A stretch of 64,000 nucleotides of DNA from Polyangiaceae bacterium (GCA_020633235.1 JACKEA010000002.1:930001-994000); one strand, 5' to 3'. Shown: positions 42,304 to 50,486, numbered from the stretch's first letter. Made by a program: numbers and translations. Notes: generated by a model from the letters alone, not told the origin.

Positions 42304-42807
42304 ATGCTGAGACCGACCATCGTCATTCTCGTCGCCATTCTTACGCCGGCCTGCTCGAAGTCCGGACCGACGCCCACTACCAAGGGGAGCTCGGTGTTGA
42401 GCTGGAAGCTTGCGGACTCCGACCGGGTGGCGATTCGCAGCGCGGTGACGAGCAACGCCAGCACGAAGCACGTGAGCTACGTCGCACACCCCACGAGCGA
42501 TACCTCGGTGGCGCTCGCCCTCGACGTGGAAACGGCGACCGTCGCTTTCAAGGAAGATGGGAAGGACGTGACGCACACGGCGCCGATCAAGCTCGAGGCG
42601 AAGGCGTCGGACCCCGCCGGGTTCGCGCTGGGTCCCGCTTCCTGCAAGGGACCGCACTATCAGCTTGCTGCGCCCGGCGCTGCGCCCCGCGCCATGGTCC
42701 TCACCTGCTACGTCCACGCACGGAGATCCCAGGGCGACGTCGGCTTCCAGCTGTACGTCTACGGAGACGGGACGATCAACGACGGGCAAGTGAAGCCTGC
42801 GCCGTAA
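42304..42807 (+). CDS. Small lipoprotein, unknown
   Basis: A 167-aa protein with signal MLRPTIVILVAILTPAC (lipobox) followed by a ~140-residue beta-rich domain with two Cys (GPASCKGPHY, VLTCYVHA) that may pair. The AT-richer TATGGATATACTG just upstream may be promoter-like. Function unknown. It follows the HEAT lipoprotein by 58 nt on the same strand. Confidence 0.7.
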   Translation: MLRPTIVILVAILTPACSKSGPTPTTKGSSVLSWKLADSDRVAIRSAVTSNASTKHVSYVAHPTSDTSVALALDVETATVAFKEDGKDVTHTAPIKLEAKASDPAGFALGPASCKGPHYQLAAPGAAPRAMVLTCYVHARRSQGDVGFQLYVYGDGTINDGQVKPAP

Positions 42808-42825
42808 GCGAACGCTGCACCCGCG

Positions 42826-42850
42826 CCCGCGGGACGAAGCGGGGCGAGCC
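42826..42850 (+). repeat. 25-nt block shared with 21826-21850
   Basis: 24 of 25 bases match the copy at 21826 (CCCGCGGGACGAAGC then GGGGCGAGCC). Here it is intergenic, 38 nt before a dispersed-element arm. Confidence 0.55.
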
Positions 42851-42887
42851 TGCCCGCGCGGCCGAGCCAAAAAGATAGGAGGGCTGT

Positions 42888-42905
42888 TTCCGCGCCGACC
42901 CGACA
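42888..42905 (-). repeat. Dispersed 18-nt element, solo arm
   Basis: The minus strand reads TGTCGGGTCGGCGCGGAA, two mismatches to the consensus. It lies between the small lipoprotein gene and the convergent RtcB gene. Confidence 0.65.
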
Positions 42906-42951
42906 AGCTGCAGGCGGGGAGCTCGAGCTCAGGCCCGTGCAACCGCTCGGT

Positions 42952-44079
42952 CTACACGCCCTTGTACGAGAGCACGGGCCGGAGCCGCGTCTCGATGCGG
43001 GTCAGCTCCTTTTGGGCGCGCATCACCGCGGTGATGGGCTTGTACGCCGACGGCGCTTCGTCCAAGAGACGCTTGGCCATGCCTTCATCGAACCACACGC
43101 CGTCCATCTCGCGTTCGAGCTTCTGCACGGTGATGCGCTGGCGCGCAGCGCCGCGGCTCAAGGCGCGGCCCGCCCCGTGAGAGCTCGAGCACAGCGCGCC
43201 CGGAAGTCCGCGGCCGCTCACGATGAAGCTCTCTGCGCCCATGGATCCCGGGATGATGCCCGGCTCCCCCTCGCGAGCGGACATGGCGCCCTTGCGGTGG
43301 ACCCACAGCGCTTCGCCGTCGTGTGTCTCCCGCCGAACGAAGTTGTGGCTGCACGTCACCCGGCTCTCCCAGTCGGCTTCGACCTGAAGCAGCTGACCGA
43401 GCGCGTCCACCGCGGCCGTGAGGATCGCCCTGCGACTGAGCTCCGCGAACAGCACCGCCGCATCGTGATCCGAGAGATAGGCACGCCCGGCGTCACTGTC
43501 CGCCCGCAGCGCCCGGAGCCCCCCGCCCACGGCCTCCGCCTGCTTCAGATGATGCTGGCGCACCGCGGGACCGAGCCCGCGGGAGCCGGTGTGCACCGTG
43601 AGCCAGAGCGTGCCGCCTTCGTCCGCCTGCAGCTCGAGGAAATGGTTGCCGCTCCCCAGCGTGCCGAGCTGCACGGCGCCGCTCTTGTCCAAGGCCTTCT
43701 GGAGCGCGGGCGTGGAGAGCCGCAGGGCGGCGAGCGCCTCCGGCAGCGGGCGCTTCGTGCGGTGGCGATTGGTGGGCACTCCGTCGGCAAACGCCTGCAA
43801 GATCCGCCCGGCGGAGTGCCGATTCACGATGCCCGCGTGCGCCCCCAAACGCACGCTGGCCATGCCGCAGCCGATGTCTCCGCCCACGGCGTCTGGGTAC
43901 AGCCCAGCCCGGGACGCGACCACCGCGCCGACGCACACGTTCTCCGCCAGATGCACGTCCGGCATCAACGCAATGCGCTGCACGTCGTCCACGCGCGCGA
44001 GCCGCTCCACGGAGCTTCGCACCTCCGCGGACAGCGGCTCGGGCAGCCACGCTTGGGTCTTTTCCGGCAGTGTGCTCAT
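42952..44079 (-). CDS. rtcB: RtcB-family RNA ligase
   Basis: A 375-aa protein with the RtcB motif series: MPDVHLAENVCVGAV (40-53), metal-ligand Cys71 in GGDIGCGM, GTLGSGNHFLE (139-149), HTGSRGLG, CSHNFVRRE, VHRKGAM, PGSMG and SSSHGAGRALSR with His301, the predicted GMP-accepting His. RtcB joins 2',3'-cyclic phosphate or 3'-phosphate ends to 5'-OH with GTP and Mn2+, in RNA repair and tRNA splicing. It is shorter than E. coli RtcB, as in many bacterial paralogues. Its ATG overlaps the stop of an RbfA-like gene by 4 nt (ATGA). No archease gene is adjacent. Confidence 0.93.
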   Translation of the reverse strand: MSTLPEKTQAWLPEPLSAEVRSSVERLARVDDVQRIALMPDVHLAENVCVGAVVASRAGLYPDAVGGDIGCGMASVRLGAHAGIVNRHSAGRILQAFADGVPTNRHRTKRPLPEALAALRLSTPALQKALDKSGAVQLGTLGSGNHFLELQADEGGTLWLTVHTGSRGLGPAVRQHHLKQAEAVGGGLRALRADSDAGRAYLSDHDAAVLFAELSRRAILTAAVDALGQLLQVEADWESRVTCSHNFVRRETHDGEALWVHRKGAMSAREGEPGIIPGSMGAESFIVSGRGLPGALCSSSHGAGRALSRGAARQRITVQKLEREMDGVWFDEGMAKRLLDEAPSAYKPITAVMRAQKELTRIETRLRPVLSYKGV

Positions 44080-44414
44080 GGTTCACCGTCCCAGTGCGGG
44101 AGCACGCAGAACGCGAGGTCCGGCGTGCGCTTGCGAGAAATCTCGGCGGCCACTTGCCGCCTGAGCCAAGGGCGCGCGCTTTCGAGCGCGCCGTGTGTTT
44201 CTTCCAGGGAGCTCATGTCACTTTCGTTCGTCGCCATCACGGTGACGAGCAGTCGCGCGCCATCCGGCGCGGGGGTCACGGAATGCACGACCAGGTCGTG
44301 CAGGCGGTCGTCGGAGCTGTCGCCCAGGGCAAAGCTCAGGACCTCTTGAATCTGCGCGCACAGTTGCGCGAGCTTGCGGTCGTTTCTCGATGCGTTTCTG
44401 ATTCGTGTTCTCAC
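44076..44414 (-). CDS. RbfA-like (ribosome-binding factor A family) protein upstream of rtcB
   Basis: A 112-aa protein with GTG start at 44414, chosen because GGAG lies 6 nt upstream and the longer frame is low-complexity. The sequence 'RNDRKLAQLCAQIQEVLSFAL...DDRLHDLVVHSVTPAPDGARLLVTVMA' followed by 'ALESARPWLRRQVAAEISRKRTPDLAFCVLP' matches the KH-type fold of RbfA (VAQ.IQ..L...L..D.RL..VTV..V..S.D...A.VYV; ...G.LR..L...L.LR..P.L.F). RbfA normally helps mature 16S rRNA and lies in nusA-infB operons. Here it is coupled to RtcB, suggesting a paralogue devoted to repair of rRNA or small-subunit RNA. That role is inference. Confidence 0.78.
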   Translation of the reverse strand: MRTRIRNASRNDRKLAQLCAQIQEVLSFALGDSSDDRLHDLVVHSVTPAPDGARLLVTVMATNESDMSSLEETHGALESARPWLRRQVAAEISRKRTPDLAFCVLPHWDGEP

Positions 44415-44890
44415 GGTGTTCTCCGTGCCCGGCGTACGGGCACACCTATCCCCTGCGCTGCCGTCGTTGGCAGCGCCCAGAGCCCCAGCCGTGGCTCGAA
44501 GTGGCGTCGGCGCGCACCGGCCGCACTGCGCCAAACCCGCGAAAATTCCGCAGGTTTGCGCATTCGTTCGCCGTGGCTCAGAGCACGCCACGCGCGGACT
44601 TTTCGCGGTTCAGAGAAAACGCGCGCTCAACGGATCACAGACTGGAGGCTCGACCGGTGAGCACCGAGGGCAATGGGCTGCATTGTCGTTCCTCCTTTCT
44701 GCGCGAAGCGCGAGTCCGCCCGGAGTGTGCGTCAAGCGCCGTTACAAGTCAACTGCGCGCGCGCTTGTCACGAGCTTCCGCGCCGGACCAACATCCTAAT
44801 CGTATTCCTGTCGGTCCGCCGCGGAAACCGCGCGCCCCGACGGCGGGACTCACTCAGTTTTCCAGCTTCGAACTGGACGATGCGATCGAG
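44415..44890. other. Intergenic region upstream of the rbfA-like/rtcB operon
   Basis: No supported gene. It must hold the promoter of the rbfA-like/rtcB unit (44415 upward) and contains the best-conserved inverted pair of the dispersed element (44776-44826). Short frames across it are low-complexity shadows. Confidence 0.55.
44776..44826. repeat. Dispersed element, perfect inverted pair with 15-nt spacer
   Basis: Left arm TTCCGCGCCGGACCAACA (44776-44793), spacer TCCTAATCGTATTCC, right arm TGTCGGTCCGCCGCGGAA (44809-44826). Both arms fit the consensus fully and differ from each other only at the Y and S positions. It is predicted to fold as an 18-bp stem with two non-pairing positions. Confidence 0.85.
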
Positions 44891-45055
44891 TCATCCCATC
44901 CGCTCGAAGCCGTAGATGATCTCGGCCACGGATACCGAAGACGTCGTCAGACGCCCATGCTGTGCGACGTAGGCAGATGCCCTGGAGAGGACAGCGGAGT
45001 GCTTTCCTTTGATGGTCTCCGATAGAATGTCGGTGTCGAGCAAACACCTAGTCAT
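44891..45055 (-). pseudogene. VapC-type PIN toxin, C-terminally truncated
   Basis: Starts MTRCLLDTDILSETIKGK, the PIN N-terminus with first acidic residue (DTDILSE), and reaches the second (VSVAEIIYGFERMG), then stops after 54 residues; functional PIN toxins need ~130 residues and two or more acidic residues from the missing half. Homology ends about 65 nt from the dispersed-element pair at 44776. Its start overlaps the antitoxin stop by 8 nt. Expected to be inactive. Confidence 0.75.
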
Positions 45056-45296
45056 CGAAGGAGCGCATCCGGGCGTCGTTTCGGGCCTGATAGGCCAGTG
45101 CACACATGGCGTCGACCGCTTCTGGTTCGTCCGCCATCAAACCTAGCAACGAGGGTGCAGCAGACGGCCCAGTTGCCGGAGGCTTGGGCGTGTCTTGGTC
45201 GGCCTCGCGCGAGGCGCGCTCTATCAGACGTCGACGCTCATCCAACGGGAGACGCCGAATCGTTGCGAGGAGATCGTCGATAGTGGGGGCGGCCAT
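45048..45296 (-). CDS. Antitoxin of the truncated VapC-like module
   Basis: An 82-aa protein starting MAAPTIDDLLATIRRLPLD, with an ERRRLIERASREA helix, a Pro/Ala linker, and 'LMADEPEAVDAMCALAYQARNDARMRS' at the C-terminus, the kind of extended helix that covers a PIN toxin's active site. The ATG at 45296 is preferred over a 20-codon upstream extension. It overlaps the toxin start by 8 nt. With the toxin broken, the antitoxin may persist without selection. Confidence 0.7.
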   Translation of the reverse strand: MAAPTIDDLLATIRRLPLDERRRLIERASREADQDTPKPPATGPSAAPSLLGLMADEPEAVDAMCALAYQARNDARMRSFDD

Positions 45297-45465
45297 TCGC
45301 AAACAGGATAGCTCAAAAACAATCGCAGAGCTTCCGCGAGCTGAGCACCCGGCCATCCGTTCCGGCCAACGTCACTTCGGCTGACGGATGCCTGACTCCG
45401 GCGACAGTCCATCTGAGGCGCTCGCCTGGCCGCCGGCGTGCGGTGGCGGTACGCTCGCGAGCGAG

Positions 45466-47070
45466 ATGCATACGACGAAGTGGACGGTAGGCCTTGTGAT
45501 CGCAGTGAGCGCAGCGCTCGCCGCGTGCGGATCGAGCTCTGACGACGGCGGCCCGAGCACGGGGGGCAGCGGCGGCGCCGCCGGCGGTGGTGGAAGCGGC
45601 GGCGCGGTCCAGAGCGGCACGCAGATCCAGATCGAGAGCGGCGAGGTGGACGGCGAGAGCGCAGATGGCGTTCGCGCTTTCAGGGGCATTCCGTATGCGG
45701 AGCCGCCCGTGGGGCCGCGGCGCTTTCAGGCGCCGGAGAAGATCGAGCCGTGGAGCATGCCGTTCGACGCGACCGGCACTCCGAACACGTGTCCGCAGCT
45801 GGCGACGGGTAGCAACGCCTTCGAAGGGGACGAAGATTGCCTGACGCTCAACGTGTGGGCGCCCGATCCGGCGCCCAGCGCGCCGCTACCCACCATGGTG
45901 TGGATCCACGGCGGTGCGTTCACCGGCGGCTCCGCGGAGGAACCGACCTACGAGGGCGACGAGCTGGTGCGCACCGGCAACGTCGTCGTCGTCAGCATGA
46001 ACTACCGCCTGGGGCCCCTCGGTTTCTTGGTGCACCCCGCCCTCAGCGGCGAAGCCAAGAACTTGGGCCTGCGCGACCAGCGCTTGGCGCTCGAGTGGGT
46101 GCGGGACAACGTCGCGGCCTTCGGCGGCGATCCGAAGAACGTCACCATCTTCGGCGAGTCCGCCGGGGGCGTGAGCGTGTGCGCGCACCTCACCTCCTCC
46201 GGAAGCCAAGGGCTGTTCCAGCGCGCGATCTCCGAGAGCGGACCGTGCAGCGCGCTCCTGCCGACGCTGGCCCAGTCCGAGCAGCAGGGCGCGGATCTGG
46301 CGCAAGCCGTCGGCTGCACGGACGAAGCGACCGCGGCGGAGTGCCTGCGCGGCAAGACCGCCGAGGAATTGCTTAAGGCGCTACCGCTCAAGTCGGGCGT
46401 GTTCTTCGGCAACGGTGCGAGCTGGGGCCCGCTGAACGACGGCGACGTGCTGTCCGAAAACCCCGAGGACGTGATCCTGAAGCAGGGCGCGAACGTACCG
46501 GTCATCTTCGGCTCCAACGCGAACGAAGGAGATCTCTTCGTGTACCTCGCGGGGCTCGGCACCATCGGTGAGCCCGCGTACAACACCATTGCCGCCACCT
46601 TTGCGTCCGACCTGGGCATCCCGGCGCAGGATCTGCTCGACCAGTACCCCACGGCCGCGTACCCCACGCCGGCGGACGCCTTGAGCGACGCCATCGGCGA
46701 TGCGGGCTTCGTGTGTCCGATGCGGCGCGCGGTGCGCGGCATTACCGCCCATGGCGGCACGGCGTACCTCTATCACTTCACGCGAGCCATCACGCTCTTG
46801 GGCATCACCAAGTCCTTCCACGGTGCGGAGCTCCCCTTCGTGTTCGGCAAGCCGCTCTCCACGTTCACGCCGGACAGCCCGGAAGACGCCGCCCTGTCCA
46901 AGGCCATGCAAGGCTATTGGACGGCGTTCGCGGCATCCGCGGATCCCGGCGGCACCGTGGCGTGGCCCAAGTACACGGAAACGGCCGACGAGCACCTCAC
47001 GCTGGACCACACCATAGCGGTGGGCAGCGCCTTGAAGAAGGACAAGTGCGACTTCTGGGACTCGATCTGA
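45466..47070 (+). CDS. Secreted type-B carboxylesterase/lipase lipoprotein
   Basis: A 534-aa lipoprotein with signal ending AALAAC and a Gly-rich linker. A carboxylesterase fold follows: 'GIPYAEPPVGPRRFQAPEK', 'EDCLTLNVW', 'MVWIHGGAFTGGSA' (oxyanion hole), 'NYRLGPLGFL' and nucleophile elbow GESAGG with Ser. Glu is expected in SNANEGDLF and His in KSFHGAELPFVFG. Cys pairs (TCPQL/EDCL) match the family's disulfide. Expected to hydrolyse carboxylic esters outside the cytoplasm; substrate unknown. ATG at 45466 starts the signal peptide. Confidence 0.9.
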   Translation: MHTTKWTVGLVIAVSAALAACGSSSDDGGPSTGGSGGAAGGGGSGGAVQSGTQIQIESGEVDGESADGVRAFRGIPYAEPPVGPRRFQAPEKIEPWSMPFDATGTPNTCPQLATGSNAFEGDEDCLTLNVWAPDPAPSAPLPTMVWIHGGAFTGGSAEEPTYEGDELVRTGNVVVVSMNYRLGPLGFLVHPALSGEAKNLGLRDQRLALEWVRDNVAAFGGDPKNVTIFGESAGGVSVCAHLTSSGSQGLFQRAISESGPCSALLPTLAQSEQQGADLAQAVGCTDEATAAECLRGKTAEELLKALPLKSGVFFGNGASWGPLNDGDVLSENPEDVILKQGANVPVIFGSNANEGDLFVYLAGLGTIGEPAYNTIAATFASDLGIPAQDLLDQYPTAAYPTPADALSDAIGDAGFVCPMRRAVRGITAHGGTAYLYHFTRAITLLGITKSFHGAELPFVFGKPLSTFTPDSPEDAALSKAMQGYWTAFAASADPGGTVAWPKYTETADEHLTLDHTIAVGSALKKDKCDFWDSI

Positions 47071-47082
47071 CGGGCGCCCACT

Positions 47083-47385
47083 TCACTCGCCCCAACGCAG
47101 TCCGCAGTGGAGACAGCGGTCCGTGATGCCCGAAAACCTCGGACCGTAGAAGAACCGCTCCCCACAGCGTGGGCAGCGCAGGAGCGCCAGAGGCATGTTG
47201 GCGACGAAGAACGCGACGCCCCAGCCCAGCAGCGCGCCATTGCCAACGTTCACGTTCCATATGCCCTCCAGCATCCCGGCACCGAAGACGACGACAATGC
47301 CGGACACACCAACGACGACCACGAGCCGCAGCCGAGCTCGGGCGCTGCGCCACGCGCGAGCGCGGGCATGCGATTCGCGGGTCAT
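47083..47385 (-). CDS. Small membrane protein with C-terminal zinc-ribbon
   Basis: A 100-aa protein with a basic N-terminus and two hydrophobic helices (about 20-42 and 52-68). A C-terminal 'CPRCGERFFYGPRFSGITDRCLHCGL' follows, two CxxC knuckles spaced as in a zinc ribbon. Convergent with the carboxylesterase gene (12 nt). Function unknown. Confidence 0.72.
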   Translation of the reverse strand: MTRESHARARAWRSARARLRLVVVVGVSGIVVVFGAGMLEGIWNVNVGNGALLGWGVAFFVANMPLALLRCPRCGERFFYGPRFSGITDRCLHCGLRWGE

Positions 47386-47404
47386 GGCAAGCTCCGCGCC
47401 TGTT

Positions 47405-47797
47405 TCATCGCCGAACAGCTTTCCAGACCAACTGTGCGACGGAGAGCTGCAGGATTCCGCTGAGTCCGCTCGCGGCGGCGTGGACGACCTCCATGATGCG
47501 CCGGAAGAGTATCGGCTCGGCCACGAGAACGCGGTTCAGGATCCAGGCCAGCGGTAGCGGCAATCCGAACTGAAGCACCACGCCTACCGAGAAGCCTCGG
47601 CCCATCAGACCCGGAAGCAAGACGAGGGGGACGGCCAGCGTGGTCATGATCAGCGACGGCAGGCACGCTTGTGGACCCGTCCAGCTCGCGAGCAGAGGGA
47701 AGCACCCGACCCACATGATCAAGTGAACGAGGGACAGCCCCTCCGCGTGGGGCGCGTTCCACAACATCCGCCACTCTCGACGAAGTGCGTCTATCAA
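47405..47797 (-). CDS. Integral membrane protein, unknown
   Basis: A 130-aa protein with TTG start at 47797, chosen because it overlaps the upstream gene's stop by 4 nt (TTGA) and the long extension is antisense-like. It has three or four hydrophobic helices (LSLVHLIMWVGCFPLLASW; 'LIMTTLAVPLVLLPGLMG'; 'VVLQFGLPLPLAWILNRVLV'; C-terminal 'GLSGILQLSVAQLVW'). No family recognised. Confidence 0.65.
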   Translation of the reverse strand: MIDALRREWRMLWNAPHAEGLSLVHLIMWVGCFPLLASWTGPQACLPSLIMTTLAVPLVLLPGLMGRGFSVGVVLQFGLPLPLAWILNRVLVAEPILFRRIMEVVHAAASGLSGILQLSVAQLVWKAVRR

Positions 47798-48246
47798 GGT
47801 GCCCCCGCGTACCCTCGTAGCTCGGTGAGGAGTTTCCCGTACGCCGCGCGCGCCTCGGCCTTCAGAACGGCGGTCACCGTAGCCCAGTCTACCCTCGACA
47901 ACGCATCTTCCAGAAACACGACCCCGACGTCCGGGCGCCCGCGGTCCCGGCAGTACGCGGCGAAGGCGCCAATGCTCTGCAACCGCCCGAATGCCGACAG
48001 GCGCTCCTCTTCCAGCAGCGCACGCGCGAACGGCTCGACCTCTTCGAGCGGTCGCTTGCACAGCTGCAGCGCGGTCAGCCGCAACCGGAGCAGCCAAGCC
48101 TGGGCCTCTAGCTTGTCACGCTCCGCCGTGGCGATCTGGGTCTCCATTCGCTCGAGGTGCGCAGCCACGTGTTCGAAACTCTCGCTCGAGCACGCGAGCA
48201 GCACCCGGCGAGATTCTTCCAGGAACTGTTCCGCGTCCATCGCCAT
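47794..48246 (-). CDS. Cytoplasmic helical protein coupled to membrane protein
   Basis: A 150-aa all-helical protein starting MAMDAEQFLEESRRVLLACSSE (ATG at 48246; a second ATG at 48240). Repeated helix pairs ('EAQAWLLRLRLTALQLCKR', 'RLSAFGRLQSIGAFAAYCRDRG') suggest a TPR-like fold. The 4-nt TTGA overlap with the downstream membrane-protein gene suggests joint function. Not recognised. Confidence 0.65.
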   Translation of the reverse strand: MAMDAEQFLEESRRVLLACSSESFEHVAAHLERMETQIATAERDKLEAQAWLLRLRLTALQLCKRPLEEVEPFARALLEEERLSAFGRLQSIGAFAAYCRDRGRPDVGVVFLEDALSRVDWATVTAVLKAEARAAYGKLLTELRGYAGAP

Positions 48247-48305
48247 CCACCGCCCAGCGCGAAGACTAGCCCCAGGCGGGCGTCGTGCACACCCATCCAT
48301 ACGCA

Positions 48306-48548
48306 CTACCGCGCGCTCTTCAGATCCCTCAGCGCTGGCGTTCCGTCGCCACCGTGCTGCAGGGCCGCGGCGACCAGCACGACGCACAGTGCGATGACCC
48401 AAGGGCCCTTGCCGTCCGGTCCCGTGGCGAGCGTCGTCGCAGCGACAACACAGGCGGCGAACGCCACCGTGTTCCACACGAACCTCAGAATCTGAATCAT
48501 CCTCGACAGCCTCTCGGGCCGACGCGCCGCGCTCAACCTCCCAAGCAT
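48306..48548 (-). CDS. Small two-TM membrane protein
   Basis: An 80-aa frame (ATG at 48548; an internal ATG at 48500 gives 64 aa) with two hydrophobic helices (FVWNTVAFAACVVAATTLATG and 'WVIALCVVLVAAAL'). Only the lower part is clearly protein-like. No homologue recognised; start uncertain. Confidence 0.5.
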   Translation of the reverse strand: MLGRLSAARRPERLSRMIQILRFVWNTVAFAACVVAATTLATGPDGKGPWVIALCVVLVAAALQHGGDGTPALRDLKSAR

Positions 48549-48667
48549 AGCTCCGCAATCCCAGTCAGTCTCCGCGAGACGGCATTTGTCGCGTCCTTCG
48601 CAACGCCCGAGGATGAGCGCCCCCCCCGGAGAAGTTCGGAACGGTTGGAGCGGCGCCTTGGTACCAT

Positions 48668-49402
48668 GTGGGAGGCGTGTTGAAACTTCATGTCTCACGC
48701 GAAACGGTCGAGACCACCTACAAGAGCGGCTCGACCTCCACCAAGGCTGTCGTGGCCCTGTCGACCGACGAGCGCCGGACCGTGGTGATAGCGGTGGGAG
48801 AGACGAGTGACGACCTTGACCGCAACATCAACCCCCTGAAGGCGCCCGTGCGCCCTACCCTCCTTCACCCGGGAGCTGACCCCTGGTGGGATGCGAACTG
48901 GCGTTGGCCCCCTTCTGCTCCGGTTGGAGGCCCGCCACCAGCCGCGAGCTCGCAGGTCCTGGTCATCTGGCCGCTGCGCAAGGATACGTGGTCCCCGCCG
49001 ATGGCAGACGCTCTGTTCAGGTACGTCGTTCTCCGTGCGACGGGAAGCGGATGGCGCGCAGCACTATTCCCTCCTCCAATCGAGGTTGCCGTCGACGATG
49101 ACTTCGACGACACAGAGTACGCAGAACTGGTCGATGTCCTGCGTGGGAACTTTGGTCTGCTGCACGTGCGCCTACCACAAAACAGGAAGGTCTCTCCGCC
49201 GGCCAGCCAACGGATGGGGCTGCTCGCCAAGGCGAGCGCCTGGGCTGCTTTGCTTTTCCTTCTCGTTCTTTGGCGCGTCGACCTTCCGTGGAAACCTGCT
49301 TGCGGCGCGCTCGCGTCGGCGGCCGTGGTCTTGCTCACGTTGCTCAGCACGCGACTGCAAGGAGCACCCTTGAAGGCCGCGAATCGACGGGTTCCGAGTT
49401 GA
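48668..49402 (+). CDS. Membrane-anchored protein, unknown
   Basis: A 244-aa frame. GGGAGG lies just before a GTG at 48677 and a TTG at 48680, so the true start is probably one of these rather than the GTG at 48668. A mixed N-terminal domain (~190 residues; 'TDERRTVVIAVGETSDDLD', 'VLVIWPLRKDTWSPPM') ends in two hydrophobic helices (about 196-212 and 217-234). It may be a C-tail-anchored cytoplasmic protein. Not recognised. Confidence 0.62.
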   Translation: MGGVLKLHVSRETVETTYKSGSTSTKAVVALSTDERRTVVIAVGETSDDLDRNINPLKAPVRPTLLHPGADPWWDANWRWPPSAPVGGPPPAASSQVLVIWPLRKDTWSPPMADALFRYVVLRATGSGWRAALFPPPIEVAVDDDFDDTEYAELVDVLRGNFGLLHVRLPQNRKVSPPASQRMGLLAKASAWAALLFLLVLWRVDLPWKPACGALASAAVVLLTLLSTRLQGAPLKAANRRVPS

Positions 49403-49497
49403 CCGCCTCAGCGCATCCCTCCGCCAATCGTGTGATCGGGTTGGCCGACGCCTCGTCGCCGACGGGGGCGACGTCCCCGCACGTGATAGGCTCCGTC

Positions 49498-50433
49498 GTG
49501 CCGTTGAACACGCTGTTCGAGAAGCTCGAGGGAGCGCACGCTGGAATTCGTCTCTACGGCATCGCGCCTCCCAAGCTCGCAACGGAGCCGGAGCGGCTAC
49601 GCGCAATCGCCGCCCAACAGATGGCCCGAGTGCGCGCGCTCGCGCCGGACGGGCTCGTCGTCTACGACATCCAAGACGAACCGGGCCGCACTGGCCAAGC
49701 CAGACCTTTCCCGTTCCTGCCCACGGTGGATCCCGAGAAGTACGCGCACGGCGACCTTGCCGAGCTGGCGCTTCCGAAGATCGTGTACCGATCCGTGGGC
49801 GCACAGCCGCGCGAGGCGTTTTCGAGCTGGCTCCGAGCAGTAGCAACGGCCCCCGAACGGCAACTCAGCGTCTTCGTCGGCGCGCCCAGCCGTCGGTCGC
49901 GCGGCCCGGGGCTTTCCCTGTTGGAGGCGTACGCGGAAGCGGGCGCTGTCCCCAACTTGCTGTTCGGTGGCATCGCCATCGCGGAGCGCCACGCCGAGAA
50001 GGAAGACGAGCACGCCCGAATGCTCACGAAGCAGAGCCGCGGTTGCCGCTTCTTCATCACGCAATCGGTGTACGACGCCGCGTCGACGAAGTCGCTTCTG
50101 TCCGACTACGCTCTATCACTGCAGGCACACGGCCGCTCGCCCGCTCCAGTGGTGCTCACGTTCTCGCCGTGCGGCTCGGTCCGCACCCTGGAGTTCATGA
50201 AGTGGCTCGGGATCTCGTTTCCTCGTTGGCTCGAGAACGAGCTCCGCAACTCGCCCGACACGCTGGAGCGATCGATCGACCTGTGCGACAGCGTGTTCGC
50301 GGACGTGCACCAGTACGCGCGTGAGAAACAGCTGCCCATCGGCATCAATGTGGAGAGCGTCTCGATCCGAAAGGCGGAGATCGATGCGTCGGTCGAACTC
50401 TACACACGGCTGAGCGCCCGTCTCGACGCATAG
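49498..50433 (+). CDS. Methylenetetrahydrofolate-reductase-like protein
   Basis: A ~311-aa TIM-barrel-type protein; GTG at 49498 follows AGG with 8-nt spacing (an in-frame GTG at 49483 is possible). 'LNTLFEKLEGAHAGIRLYGIAPPKL' and 'ARVRALAPDGLVVYDIQDEPGRTG' match the MTHFR start (PP....E......L..L..D.V...D). 'LFGGIAIAERH..KEDEHARMLTKQSRGCRFFITQSVYD' is the characteristic late block (K...GA.F..TQ..FD). Family MTHFRs use FAD to make 5-methyl-THF. Several core residues differ, so it may act on another one-carbon substrate. Confidence 0.75.
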   Translation: MPLNTLFEKLEGAHAGIRLYGIAPPKLATEPERLRAIAAQQMARVRALAPDGLVVYDIQDEPGRTGQARPFPFLPTVDPEKYAHGDLAELALPKIVYRSVGAQPREAFSSWLRAVATAPERQLSVFVGAPSRRSRGPGLSLLEAYAEAGAVPNLLFGGIAIAERHAEKEDEHARMLTKQSRGCRFFITQSVYDAASTKSLLSDYALSLQAHGRSPAPVVLTFSPCGSVRTLEFMKWLGISFPRWLENELRNSPDTLERSIDLCDSVFADVHQYAREKQLPIGINVESVSIRKAEIDASVELYTRLSARLDA

Positions 50434-50486
50434 GGCGCCGCGCTACGCATTTGTTGGCCGCTCCCGTCTCGGCGAGTTGCACTCCT

